A stretch of 64,000 nucleotides of DNA from Acidimicrobiia bacterium. GTDB lineage: Bacteria > Acidobacteriota > Terriglobia > Bryobacterales > Bryobacteraceae. A program made the translations under genes and the position numbers. The notes beneath the pieces were generated by a model. That model did no database searches. It had not been told where the DNA came from and worked only from the letters and a program-made list of their open reading frames with translations. Location of the stretch: assembly GCA_016871315.1 (NCBI GenBank), contig VFZE01000026.1:17137-81136 (forward strand), read 5' to 3'. Positions 44,172-53,010 of the stretch are shown in pieces. Position 1 is the first letter of the stretch; the number at the start of each line of letters is the position of its first letter.

Positions 44172-46495
44172 TACGTTGCTTGATTGCCGCGGCGGTGGTT
44201 GCCGCGGCGGCGGCGCCGACGCCGGAGTCGCACTTCGGCCACCGGATGGGGGAAGACCGGAAGCTGATTCCGTGGGACAGGACGGTCGCCTATTTCCAGG
44301 CGCTGGAGAAATCGAGTGACCGGATCGTGGTGCGGGAGCTGGGCAAGACGACGATGGGACGGCCGTTTATCGCCGCCTGGATCTCCGCTCCCGCGACGTT
44401 GAAGCAACTGGAGAAATACCGTCAGATTCAGAAGAAGCTGGCCGATCCGCGCAAGACAGCGGAGGCGGAGGCGGCGAAGCTGATCCAGCAGGGCAAGGTG
44501 GTGGTGATGATCACCTGCTCGATCCATTCGACCGAGGTGGCCTCGACGCACACGGCTGTCGAGTTCGCCTACCGGATGCTGACGGAGACGAATGCGAAGT
44601 TCGCCACGGTACTGGAGAATGCCGTGTTCATCCTGGTGCCGTCACTGAATCCCGATGGCGTGGATATCGTGCGGGACTGGTACGTGAAGACGCTGGGGAC
44701 GCCGCATGAGGGCAGTTCGCCGCCGGAGCTGTATCAGAAGTACGTGGGCCACGACAACAATCGCGACTGGTATATGTTCTCGCAGGTGGAAACGCGGCTG
44801 GCGATTGAGAAGCTGCACAACACGTGGCATCCGCAGATTGTCTATGACGTGCACCAGCAGGGGCAGAACGCCTCGCGCATGTTCATTCCGCCGTGGATGG
44901 ATCCGATTGAGCCGAATATCGATCCGCTGATCACGCAGATGTGCAACTTCATCGGCATGGGCATGGCGATGGATCTAACGGCGGCGGGCAAGAAGGGGAT
45001 CTCGGTCAACTCGACGTACGATTTCTGGACGCCGGCGCGGCACTACCAGGCCTATCACGGCGGGATGCGGATTCTGAGCGAATCGGCGAGCGCGAGATTG
45101 GCGACGCCGGTGAATATACGGCCGGAGCAGATTTCGCAAACCGCGCCGGGCTATCTGCCGAGGCAGAGCAGTTGGAATCACCTGGAGCCTTGGTTGGGCG
45201 GGGAGTGGCGGCTGCGCGACATCGTCGATTACCAGTCGATCGCCTGGGAGTCGCTGCTCTATCAGGCGTCACAGCGGCGATTGGATCTACTGCGGAATTT
45301 CTACACGATCGGGCAGCGTGCGGTGGCGCGGACGGTTCCTTACGCTTTCACCATTCCGTTCGAGCAGCGCGATCCGGGGGCGGCAAGGCTGCTGCTGGAG
45401 ACGCTGGCGTTCGGGCTGGTGGAGATCGAGAAGGGCGCCGCCGAGTATGTGATCAAGATGCAGCAGCCGTATTCGAGCTGGGCGAAGGCGCTGCTGGAGA
45501 AGCAGGAGTATCCGGATCTGCGGCAGTATCCGGGCGGTCCGCCGAAGCGGCCCTACGACGTGACGGCGCATACGTTGCCGATGCTGCTGGGCGTGGAGGT
45601 GAAGGAGGTGCGGTCGTATGCGGGGGCGACGAGTCCGGTGGCGAGCTTTGTGTTTCCTTCAAAGGGGCTGGCGACCTCCGATACCGATACGTGGAAGGAA
45701 GTGAACCGCGTGTGGGCGCGCGGGGCATCCGTGTGGCGGAATGCGCAGACAGGCGACTTTTCGCTCAAGCCGGGGCCGGGGCTGGAAGAGAGGAAGCCGC
45801 CCAGAATGGGACTGTACCGGAGTTTTCAGCCGTCGATGGACGAAGGCTGGACGCGTTGGATCTTCGAGCAGCTTGGCTTCCCATACGCGAGCGTGAAGAA
45901 CCCCGAAATTCTGGCAGGCAAGCTGCGGGAGCGGTATGAGGCGATCGTGTTTCCCGATCAGGGTCCGTCGGTGATTCACAATGGGTACCGCCCAGGGGCG
46001 ATGCCGGCGGAGTTGACGGGCGGGCTCGGCGAAGCAGGCGCGGCGGCGCTACTCGAGTTTGCGCGCGCGGGCGGCACACTGATTTTTCTGAACGATTCCA
46101 CCGATTACGCAATCGGGCATTTGGGGGTGCCGCTGAAGAACGTGATCCGTGGCGTGTCGAGCCGCGATTTCTATAGCCCCGGATCGCTGCTGCGCGTGAG
46201 TCTGGAGGAGCATCCGCTGACGCGCGGGCTGCCAAAGGAGATCGCGATTTGGAGCGAGGGCTCTCCGGCATGGGAGGTGACGGGCGGCACGGCGGCGCGT
46301 TCGATTGCGCGGTATCCCGAATCGGGCGTGCTGGCATCGGGGTGGCTGCTGGGCGAGAGGCACTTGATTGGACGGTCCGCGTTGGTGGAGGTTCCCATGG
46401 GGCAGGGGCGCATCGTACTGTTCGGCATGCGGCCCCAATACCGGGCGCAGAGCTACCAGGCGATGAAGTTGCTGTTTAACGCGATGACGCAGTAG
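44162..46495 (+). CDS. Exported M14-family zinc carboxypeptidase
   Basis: A 777-residue peptidase with a short signal peptide (MRLIRCLIAAAVVAAAAA). The M14 zinc motif H-x-x-E is in SIHSTEVASTH, with the third zinc ligand His in YDVHQQGQNAS, and conserved NPDG (SLNPDGVDIVR) and NNRDW arginine segments in between. The family cleaves C-terminal residues. The C-terminal ~300 residues include a ThuA/GATase-like or DUF-type region ending YRAQSYQAMKLLFNA, which is common to long M14 proteins in Acidobacteria and Bacteroidetes. The ATG at 44162 overlaps the upstream stop; an earlier frame lacks a signal peptide. Confidence 0.88.
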   Translation: MRLIRCLIAAAVVAAAAAPTPESHFGHRMGEDRKLIPWDRTVAYFQALEKSSDRIVVRELGKTTMGRPFIAAWISAPATLKQLEKYRQIQKKLADPRKTAEAEAAKLIQQGKVVVMITCSIHSTEVASTHTAVEFAYRMLTETNAKFATVLENAVFILVPSLNPDGVDIVRDWYVKTLGTPHEGSSPPELYQKYVGHDNNRDWYMFSQVETRLAIEKLHNTWHPQIVYDVHQQGQNASRMFIPPWMDPIEPNIDPLITQMCNFIGMGMAMDLTAAGKKGISVNSTYDFWTPARHYQAYHGGMRILSESASARLATPVNIRPEQISQTAPGYLPRQSSWNHLEPWLGGEWRLRDIVDYQSIAWESLLYQASQRRLDLLRNFYTIGQRAVARTVPYAFTIPFEQRDPGAARLLLETLAFGLVEIEKGAAEYVIKMQQPYSSWAKALLEKQEYPDLRQYPGGPPKRPYDVTAHTLPMLLGVEVKEVRSYAGATSPVASFVFPSKGLATSDTDTWKEVNRVWARGASVWRNAQTGDFSLKPGPGLEERKPPRMGLYRSFQPSMDEGWTRWIFEQLGFPYASVKNPEILAGKLRERYEAIVFPDQGPSVIHNGYRPGAMPAELTGGLGEAGAAALLEFARAGGTLIFLNDSTDYAIGHLGVPLKNVIRGVSSRDFYSPGSLLRVSLEEHPLTRGLPKEIAIWSEGSPAWEVTGGTAARSIARYPESGVLASGWLLGERHLIGRSALVEVPMGQGRIVLFGMRPQYRAQSYQAMKLLFNAMTQ

Positions 46496-46498
46496 GGG

Positions 46499-46933
46499 TC
46501 AGGCGCCGGGCGGTTTCCGGAACGGATTCACCACCTTGACACCACCTGCTTGGCGCCCTTCCTGGAAATCTTCGCTCAGTAAATAGCGGCATCCTGCCCG
46601 CTGAGCCGCCGCCAAGATCAGCGCGTCCCAATAGCTTAGCTGCGCCCGCTCCGTAAAGTGCCATGCCGACTGGATCAAGCCGAGACTTGTTTCCACTGGC
46701 TGCCATTCCGCAAAAGCTTCCACCGTGGCCTGCGCCGCCAAGGAAGGAGTCTTGAGTTTCCGCACCGCGTTCACATAAAACTCATGCAGTACCTGCCAGC
46801 TCAGGCGACCGGTTCCGTTCTCCCAAAGGAACTCCAGCCATTCCCTGGCCGCGCCTCGCTTGACCTTTTCACTGGAATCGCAACTGTAGAGCAGGACATT
46901 GGTGTCCACAAAGTACAGGTCAGCGCCGTTCAT
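46499..46933 (-). CDS. vapC: VapC-type PIN-domain toxin
   Basis: A 144-residue PIN-domain protein, expected to be a ribonuclease toxin. The motif VDTNVLLY gives the first catalytic Asp (intact here, unlike the 10023 toxin), HEFYVNAV the Glu, YWDALILAAAQ the third and LLSEDFQEG the last. The start overlaps the antitoxin stop by 14 bp. The pair lies convergent to the M14 peptidase, 3 bp apart. It seems complete and may be functional. Confidence 0.87.
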   Translation of the reverse strand: MNGADLYFVDTNVLLYSCDSSEKVKRGAAREWLEFLWENGTGRLSWQVLHEFYVNAVRKLKTPSLAAQATVEAFAEWQPVETSLGLIQSAWHFTERAQLSYWDALILAAAQRAGCRYLLSEDFQEGRQAGGVKVVNPFRKPPGA

Positions 46934-47153
46934 GCGCCTTGTCCCGCTTCAACCGCTTGCCGGCCTCTACGCCCGGCACGGAGCCGATCTGCTTCCAGCG
47001 ATCGAAGGCCTTCCAGTACTCATCGCTCCTGCGCATGTGGTTTTCGAGCATTTGACCAACCAGCTTGGAAACAGAGGTGTTTTCCTCGGCCGCTTTGCGG
47101 CGGGCCCACAGAGCCGCCTCCTCGCTCACGGTGATGGTCATGTTTTTGAGCAC
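46920..47153 (-). CDS. vapB: RHH-like antitoxin (VapB-type)
   Basis: A 77-residue protein with a ribbon-helix-helix-like N-terminus (MTITVSEEAALWARRKAAEE) and a helix SVSKLVGQMLE; the C-terminus is strongly basic. The ATG at 47153 is used; an internal ATG at 47141 would leave a 73-residue protein starting with the RHH strand. Co-encoded with the PIN toxin by a 14-bp overlap. Assignment rests on size, RHH-like pattern and partner. Confidence 0.72.
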   Translation of the reverse strand: MLKNMTITVSEEAALWARRKAAEENTSVSKLVGQMLENHMRRSDEYWKAFDRWKQIGSVPGVEAGKRLKRDKAHERR

Positions 47154-47328
47154 TGGTTCAGTGTAGCACGAAGTCAGTGACGCACCACACAGCGGGCTTG
47201 ATTACCTCTGAGCGGCCACGCCCGGTGATCCGAGCACGAACGTGGATGCCGCTGATGGTCGAGGCAGCCAAGGGCGAGCTGACCGACAAGCAGGCGCGGA
47301 AGCTGCGGGCGAAGCTGCGCTTTAGATT

Positions 47329-47700
47329 GTGCGGTTTTTCCTTGACGCGAATGTGGTGTTCAGCGCGGCGCGCAACCCGGACGGCGTGGCGGCGGGAACT
47401 GGTGCAGTTGGCGGCGAGGGGGTTCTGTGAAATTGCTGGTGTCGCCGCACTGGGTGGAGGAGGCGAGGCGCCATATCGCGCCAAAGCATCCGGAGAAGGT
47501 GGAGGATTTGGAGAGGCTTTTGCAGGAGATGCGGATGATGGAGGAGTGCGGGGCGGCGGAAGCGGAGTGGGCTTGCGAGTTGGGGCTGCCGTTGAAGGAT
47601 GCGCCGATCCTGGGGGCGGCGTATCGGCGAATGCCGACCTGCTGGTGACCGGGGACCGGACGCATTTCGGATTCCTGTATGCGAGGGGTGAGGGGAAAGG
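47329..47700 (+). pseudogene. Wrecked PIN-domain gene
   Basis: Three frames carry consecutive parts of one PIN protein. Frame 1 from a GTG at 47329 reads RFFLDANVVFSAARNPDG and stops at 47430. A second frame carries ELVQLAARGFCE. A third (47427-47648) reads LLVSPHWVEEARRHIAPK, then EKVEDLERLLQEMR and PILGAAYRR. The second frame returns with ADLLVTGDRTHFGFLYARG. At least three frameshifts are needed, so it is not functional. It adjoins a complete vapBC pair. The 175 bp before it show no recognisable antitoxin. Confidence 0.8.
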
Positions 47701-47760
47701 AGATTGTTGCCGGCGGTCGCGTTGGAGCGGGTATTGCCGGCCTGACCCCGTCCCACGAGT

Positions 47761-49461
47761 TCACATGAGCCCCACTCGACTCAAACAGTGGTTGAACCTT
47801 GGATCCGCGCGCAGTGGGTCCCATTGCGGAGCCACGGCGAGATGGACAAGAGCGGGGTCGCGGGCGTCTATTGCCATTTCCAGGTTGCGGAACGCACCAT
47901 CCATTTCACCGGCTTCCGCGTAATGCACGGCTAGCATGATATGGTTGGCGCCTTCCTGGTTGCCGAACTGGTCCAGGACGTATCGCACGACGGCTTGGCG
48001 GCCGCCGGTGGCATAGGCGCGCTTGAGGGGCTCCATGGCCGGCTCCGGGCAGCCGTGCAATTCGGCGTGGCGTAGGATTTCCTCCATATGGCGGTCACAA
48101 TCGCCTTTCATCAGATAAGCGCCTGCAAGATGCTCACGAGCGTGGGGGTGGCGGGGGTCTACGTCCAGCGCTTTGCGGACCCACACGATGGCGCTGTCGT
48201 AGTTGCGCTGGTTCCAATAGGAAAGGGAAATCTGCAAATGGACGAGAGGCGAAAAGGGGTCACGCTCGAGCGCGCGGAGTTTCATTTGCAGCGCTTCTTC
48301 CAGCTTGCCCGTGGCTTCGAGGAGCCGTCCATAAAGAAGGTAAGCCTCGGTATGATTCGGATTCAGCTCGAGGGCCCTCTGTAGGGTGCGTTGCGCAGCT
48401 ACCCAATCCCATTCTCCGAGAAACAACACTGTGGCCAGTGCGGCTTGGGCATCGGCGCAGGATTCCTCCATCGCCAGGGCGCGAAGGGCTGCGGTCTTGG
48501 CTTGGGCATACGCTTTATGGGGCGGGGCAATTCGAAACTCGGCACGTGCGCAGCAGGCCATCGCGAGCCCGGCGTGCGCAGGAGCGTATTCCGGGTCCAC
48601 CTCGATCGCCTCGCAGAACGCCGCGATAGCATCTTCCACCTCGAACATGGATCCGGAGAGGAGATGGAAGCGGCCACGTCCGTACAACTGGTAAACCTCT
48701 GGACGCGAGGCGGCCCGAGGGATGCTGCGAACAGGGACGGGGAGCATACCGAGGCAGAGAGCAATCGAGGAGGCGGCTTCGGCGGCAAATGCGGTAATGT
48801 AGCTCGCCGGTGGCTCATAGTTGCCATTCCACAGAAGTTCACCGCCGCGTGACCGGATTAGGTGTAAAGAGATGTGTATTCGATCCTCCAGGGGTAGAAA
48901 CTGAGATTCGACAACCGCATCCACCAGAAGTGACCTGCCGATCGCGGCAGCATCCCCGGAGAAGCTGTCGTAAGAGCGAATCGCCCTCGCCGGCCTGACG
49001 ATGATCTGACTGAACGCTCCTAACTGATCCATCAACGCCTCGGCCAGGGTCAATCCAAAATAGCGGTCACGCCCAGGCAGGGCCTCGGTGGTGAAGAGAC
49101 GTGCCGGCAGGACGGCGATCGACCAGGTTAGTGCGGAAGCAGCCGGCAACTCGGTTACGGGACCGGTGAAGCGGTACCCGGAGCGGGAAACGGTTTCGAT
49201 GTAGTGCCGCGTCTCCTTTCCGAGTGCTTTGCGAAGAGCAGAAACGTGCACAGCGACGATACCGGCCTCGACGAACGCCTCCGGCCAGACGAGTTGAAGG
49301 AGCTCGCGCGTGCTCATCAGGTGGCCGGCATTCCGCACGAGCGCGACCAGGATGTCGAAGGCCTTCGGGGCCAAGGGAATCGAAACGTCATTTCTGGAAA
49401 GCCGCCGCTCGGAAGGGTCCAGCGTGAAGGCTCCAAAACCATAGCGTTGACGGTCCCCCAT
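47761..49461 (-). CDS. Winged-helix DNA-binding regulator with C-terminal TPR repeats
   Basis: A 566-residue protein. The N-terminal ~100 residues form an OmpR/PhoB-type winged helix (LAPKAFDILVALVRNAGHLM, then VHVSALRKALG and ETVSRSGYRFTG), without a receiver domain. A TolB-N-like or adenylate-cyclase-associated middle part follows (SIAVLPARLF, LTLAEALMDQLG). From about residue 270 TPR-like helices recur (PEYAPAHAGLAMA, PNHTEAYLLYGRLLEATG, PRHPHAREHLAGAYLMKGD). This is the CadC-like architecture common in Acidobacteria. No membrane segment was noticed. Target genes unknown. Confidence 0.85.
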   Translation of the reverse strand: MGDRQRYGFGAFTLDPSERRLSRNDVSIPLAPKAFDILVALVRNAGHLMSTRELLQLVWPEAFVEAGIVAVHVSALRKALGKETRHYIETVSRSGYRFTGPVTELPAASALTWSIAVLPARLFTTEALPGRDRYFGLTLAEALMDQLGAFSQIIVRPARAIRSYDSFSGDAAAIGRSLLVDAVVESQFLPLEDRIHISLHLIRSRGGELLWNGNYEPPASYITAFAAEAASSIALCLGMLPVPVRSIPRAASRPEVYQLYGRGRFHLLSGSMFEVEDAIAAFCEAIEVDPEYAPAHAGLAMACCARAEFRIAPPHKAYAQAKTAALRALAMEESCADAQAALATVLFLGEWDWVAAQRTLQRALELNPNHTEAYLLYGRLLEATGKLEEALQMKLRALERDPFSPLVHLQISLSYWNQRNYDSAIVWVRKALDVDPRHPHAREHLAGAYLMKGDCDRHMEEILRHAELHGCPEPAMEPLKRAYATGGRQAVVRYVLDQFGNQEGANHIMLAVHYAEAGEMDGAFRNLEMAIDARDPALVHLAVAPQWDPLRADPRFNHCLSRVGLM

Positions 49462-49549
49462 GAGATTTAAGCGAATCTTAGCAGAAGCTTCAGGACTTCC
49501 GGGAAGGCGGCGGTTATCATCAGCCCAGGATCAAGACAGGAGGTGCAGT

Positions 49550-49960
49550 ATGAAGGACATGTTCTTGGGGACATGGAAACTAAGTCCGGAAAGATCGCAA
49601 TTTGGTGCCCATCACCGGCCGGCGGAGGCAACCATGGTCATTGAACTGACCGCCGAAGGCCATTATTGGATGAAAGCCGAAGGCACGAAAGAGAACGGCG
49701 AAAAGGTTGCGGAACGTCCGATGCTGTTCATCCCCGACGCCAGTGAGCAATCGGTGCCAGGCCTGCCCGGGCTTAGATGCATATCGAGGAAGCCGGATGC
49801 CAATTCGCTTCAGGTGGAGGTGCTCAGAGACGATGGATCGGTTGCGGGAGGCGGCATGTACGCGGTGTCGGCCGATGGGAGGTCCTTGGAAGCGACAACC
49901 TTCGGCTTTGATTCTCAACTTCGGGAATTCAGGCAAGTGACCGTGTGGGATCGCCAATAA
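49550..49960 (+). CDS. Small beta-rich protein, function unknown
   Basis: A 136-residue protein without a signal peptide. Strands such as FLGTWKLSPERS, ATMVIELTAEG, HYWMKAEGT, NSLQVEVLR, AGGGMYAVSADGRSLEATT and FRQVTVWD suggest a lipocalin/calycin-like barrel. The GTWKL start is similar in style to the exported protein at 13988. The ribosome site AGGAGG (49539-49544) and ATG at 49550 fix the start. It is divergent from the winged-helix regulator, which could control it. Confidence 0.68.
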   Translation: MKDMFLGTWKLSPERSQFGAHHRPAEATMVIELTAEGHYWMKAEGTKENGEKVAERPMLFIPDASEQSVPGLPGLRCISRKPDANSLQVEVLRDDGSVAGGGMYAVSADGRSLEATTFGFDSQLREFRQVTVWDRQ

Positions 49961-49979
49961 ACGCAACGGCCTGTCCGGC

Positions 49980-51149
49980 TTACTTATAGGCTGCCACTCC
50001 CGTCACCCGTTCCCCGAGCACCAATGTGTGGATATGGTCCGTGCCTTCGTAGGTCTTCACCGTTTCCAAATTGCACATGTGGCGCATGATCGGGTATTCG
50101 TCCATGATGCCGTTGGCGCCGAGCAGATCGCGCGAAGTGCGTGCGATGTCGAGCGCGGCGCGGACGTTGTTACGCTTGAGCATGGAGACGTGGGCCGGTT
50201 CCAGCTTGCCTTGATCCTTGAGGCGCCCGCAGTGCAGAGCCAGCAGTTGGGCCTTGGTGAGTTCGGTGATCATGTCGGCGAGCTTTTCCTGGACCAGTTG
50301 GTGTGAGGCGATGGGGCGGTTATCGAACTGCTTGCGCACGGTGGAATAGTGGCGCGCGGTTTCATAGCATTCCATGGCGGCGCCGACGACGCCCCAGCCG
50401 ATGCCGTAGCGGGCCTGCGTCAGGCAGCTGAGCGGAGATTTCAAGCCTTGCGCGCCGGGGAGCATGGCGGAGGCGGGGAGGCGGCAGTCGGAAAGCACCA
50501 AGCTGGAAGTGACCGAGGCGCGCATGGACATCTTGCCGTGAATGTCGGAGGAGGAGTAACCCTTGGTTCCTTTTTCGACCAGGAAGCCGCGGATGCCTTC
50601 CGGCGAGCGCGCCCAGACCAGGGCGACATCGGCGAGCGTGCCGTTGGTGATCCAGGTTTTTTCGCCGTTCAAGATCCAGTCCGCGCCGTCCTGGCGGGCG
50701 GTAGTGGTCATGCCCGCGGGGTTGGAGCCAAACCCCGGCTCGGTGAGGCCGAAGCATCCGATTGCTTCACCCTTCTGAAGCGCGGGAAGCCAGCGCTGTT
50801 TATGCTCTTCGGAGCCGTAGGTGAGGATGGGGTACATGACAAGCGCGCCCTGGACGGAGCAGAAGCTGCGGACGCCGGAGTCGCCGCGCTCCAGTTCCTG
50901 CATCAGCAGACCGTATTCGACGTTGGACATGCCGGCGCAGCCGTAGCCTTCGAGATTCGCGCCATAGAAGCCGAGATCGCCCATCTTGCGGATGAGGTCG
51001 TGGGGGAAGCGGCCGTCGCGATAGCATTCGCGGATCTGAGGCAGTACGTCTTTCTCGACGAAGTCGCGAGCGGTGTTGCGGACCAGCAGCTCCTGCTCAT
51101 TCAATAAGGATTCGAGGTGGAGGTAATCGACCCCGCGGAAAGTAGGCAT
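49980..51149 (-). CDS. gcdH: Acyl-CoA dehydrogenase, glutaryl-CoA dehydrogenase type
   Basis: A 389-residue FAD enzyme of the acyl-CoA dehydrogenase family. FAD and substrate loops are visible: FGLTEPGFGSNP, ILNGEKTWITNG, and RYGIGWGVVGAAM. The catalytic base is in the C-terminal TYEGTDHIHTL (Glu of YEGT), placed as in glutaryl-CoA dehydrogenase, and the RSFCSVQGALVMYPI block carries the Arg/Ser arrangement used to bind a carboxylated acyl chain. The reaction would be oxidative decarboxylation of glutaryl-CoA to crotonyl-CoA in lysine/aromatic catabolism. The ATG at 51149 (MPTFRGVDYLHL) is preferred; TAAGAT and GAGGA lie just upstream. Confidence 0.88.
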   Translation of the reverse strand: MPTFRGVDYLHLESLLNEQELLVRNTARDFVEKDVLPQIRECYRDGRFPHDLIRKMGDLGFYGANLEGYGCAGMSNVEYGLLMQELERGDSGVRSFCSVQGALVMYPILTYGSEEHKQRWLPALQKGEAIGCFGLTEPGFGSNPAGMTTTARQDGADWILNGEKTWITNGTLADVALVWARSPEGIRGFLVEKGTKGYSSSDIHGKMSMRASVTSSLVLSDCRLPASAMLPGAQGLKSPLSCLTQARYGIGWGVVGAAMECYETARHYSTVRKQFDNRPIASHQLVQEKLADMITELTKAQLLALHCGRLKDQGKLEPAHVSMLKRNNVRAALDIARTSRDLLGANGIMDEYPIMRHMCNLETVKTYEGTDHIHTLVLGERVTGVAAYK

Positions 51150-51201
51150 ATTCCTCATCTTAACCTGCGAAACTCTCCTCCTCCGCCGCACTACCTCCGC
51201 G

Positions 51202-53010
51202 GTGAGACCCGCACTACTTGTATTGTTGGCCTTTACAATCGCGGCCGAGACGGACCCGGCTTACGCGGTTCTGGAGAAGGCGTACGCGGAGCTGCGTGCG
51301 CGGAACTATGAGCCGGCCATCGCGTTGTTCCGGCAGGCGGCGGTATTGGCGCCGGCGCGTGCGGACATAAACAAGGAGTTGGCGTACACGCTACTGAAAA
51401 TCGGACGGACGGAGGAGGCGCGGGAGGCCTTCTCGGAAGCGGTTCGATTGAATCCGGCCGATCATCATGGGGCGCTGGAATATGCATTCCTGTGCCATGA
51501 GACCGGCCAGACGCGCATCGCCCGGCTGGTATTTGACCGCGTCCGCCGGTCGGGCGATGAAGCTTCGCGGGCAACGGCGGAGCAGGCGTTCCAGAACATC
51601 GACGGCCCGCTGGCGGAGGGGATCGCGCGGTGGCGCGAGGCGGCGGCAAGGGAGCCGAACAATTTCAGCGCGCACCAGGAATTGGCGCGACTGGCGGAGC
51701 GGAGGAGCGAATGGCCGTTGGCGGCGGCGCATTACCAGGCGGCGTGGCGGCTGAAGCCGGAAGAGCGCGAGCTGCTGCTGCGGCTGGCGGAGGCGTGGCG
51801 CGAACTGGGGCGCGCGGAGGATTCCCGGGCGGCGCTGGTGGCAGCGAGCCGCGGCGGTTCTCCGCGCGTGGCAGAGAAGGCGCGAAGGATGTTCGGGGAG
51901 CGGTACCCGTACGTGTACGAATTCCGGCAGGCGATCCAGCTGGACCCCTCCAACATCGAGCTGCGCAAGGAGCTGGGTCATCTGCTGCTCACGATGGGGC
52001 AGAAGGAGGAGGGGGAGAAGGAGTTGGAGGGCATTTCGAGCCGCAGCCGCAGCCAGCGTCCGGCCGATGCGCGGGAGATGGCGGAGCGGAGTTATCAGCT
52101 GGGGTATCTCGAAGACGCGCTGCGTTACTACAAGATCGCGCACGAGGATGATCCGCTGGACTTCCACGTGATGCTGAAGCTGGGCTTCACGCATAACATG
52201 CTGAAGCAGGACAAGGAAGCCGTGAACTGGTTCCGGCTGGCGCGTCATAGCCCGGACCCAATGATTGCAGCCGAGGCACAGCGCGCCTATTCGAACCTGG
52301 AACCGAAGAAGGTGCGGACGACGGCGTGGATGCTGCCGTTCTATTCTTCCCGGTGGAAGGATGTGTTCACCTACGGGCAGGTGAAGACGGAATTCGCGCA
52401 GGGGCCGCTGCCGGTGCGGCCCTATTTGTCGCTGCGATTCATCGGGGATGCGCGGGGACAGGTGCGGCAGCCGTTTCCGCAGTATCTGTCGGAGAAGGCG
52501 TTCATCTTCGGCGCCGGCTTGCGGACGGACAGTTACCGGGGCCTGATGGGGTGGGCGGAGGCGGGGCAGGCGGTGGGCTATCAGCGCCGCGGAACGGAGC
52601 CGGATTACCGTGGCGGGGTGAGTTACTCACGCGGCTTCGGGCGGCTGATGGGATCGGAGAAACCGGGCGCCTTTTTCGAGAATCACGAGGATGCGGTGTA
52701 TGTGAGCCGGTTTGATTCGAGCGTGCTCTTCTATACGCAGAACAAGGCCGGTTACACGCTGGCTCCGGTGGGCGCGCTGCGGCTGCAGCTTTATTGGAAC
52801 GTGAATTTGACGGCCAGCGCGAAGCAGCAATACTGGGCGAATTTCGCCGAGGCGGGGCCCGGGCTGCGCGTAAGGTGGCCGGCGCTGCCGGAGGCGATGG
52901 TGTTCAGCGTGGATCTGCTGCGTGGCGCGCATACGGCCAATCAAGGGAATCCAAGGGGGCCGAATTACTATGATTTCCGGGCGGGCTTCTGGTATGCGAT
53001 TACTCGTTAG
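51202..53010 (+). CDS. Exported TPR protein with C-terminal outer-membrane barrel-like domain
   Basis: A 602-residue protein with a signal peptide (MRPALLVLLAFTIAAE). TPR-like repeats run from about residue 20 to 380 (PARADINKELAYTLLKIGR, PADHHGALEYAFLCHETGQ, PNNFSAHQELARLAE, PSNIELRKELGHLLLTMG, PLDFHVMLKLGFTHNM). The last ~220 residues alternate polar and aromatic residues as beta-barrel strands do (PYLSLRFIGDARG, AFIFGAGLRTD, YRGGVSYSRGFG, RLQLYWNVNLT, YYDFRAGFWYAITR, with a terminal aromatic-rich strand). The layout resembles NfrA, PelB or BcsC exopolysaccharide/secretion proteins. Start is a GTG at 51202. It overlaps the next gene by 17 bp. Confidence 0.75.
   Translation: MRPALLVLLAFTIAAETDPAYAVLEKAYAELRARNYEPAIALFRQAAVLAPARADINKELAYTLLKIGRTEEAREAFSEAVRLNPADHHGALEYAFLCHETGQTRIARLVFDRVRRSGDEASRATAEQAFQNIDGPLAEGIARWREAAAREPNNFSAHQELARLAERRSEWPLAAAHYQAAWRLKPEERELLLRLAEAWRELGRAEDSRAALVAASRGGSPRVAEKARRMFGERYPYVYEFRQAIQLDPSNIELRKELGHLLLTMGQKEEGEKELEGISSRSRSQRPADAREMAERSYQLGYLEDALRYYKIAHEDDPLDFHVMLKLGFTHNMLKQDKEAVNWFRLARHSPDPMIAAEAQRAYSNLEPKKVRTTAWMLPFYSSRWKDVFTYGQVKTEFAQGPLPVRPYLSLRFIGDARGQVRQPFPQYLSEKAFIFGAGLRTDSYRGLMGWAEAGQAVGYQRRGTEPDYRGGVSYSRGFGRLMGSEKPGAFFENHEDAVYVSRFDSSVLFYTQNKAGYTLAPVGALRLQLYWNVNLTASAKQQYWANFAEAGPGLRVRWPALPEAMVFSVDLLRGAHTANQGNPRGPNYYDFRAGFWYAITR

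Noticed and set aside
47154..47328. A possible antitoxin for the broken PIN gene
   Set aside because: Open in one frame with ELTDKQARKLRAKLR near the end, but no RHH or AbrB motif could be seen and frames are ambiguous.
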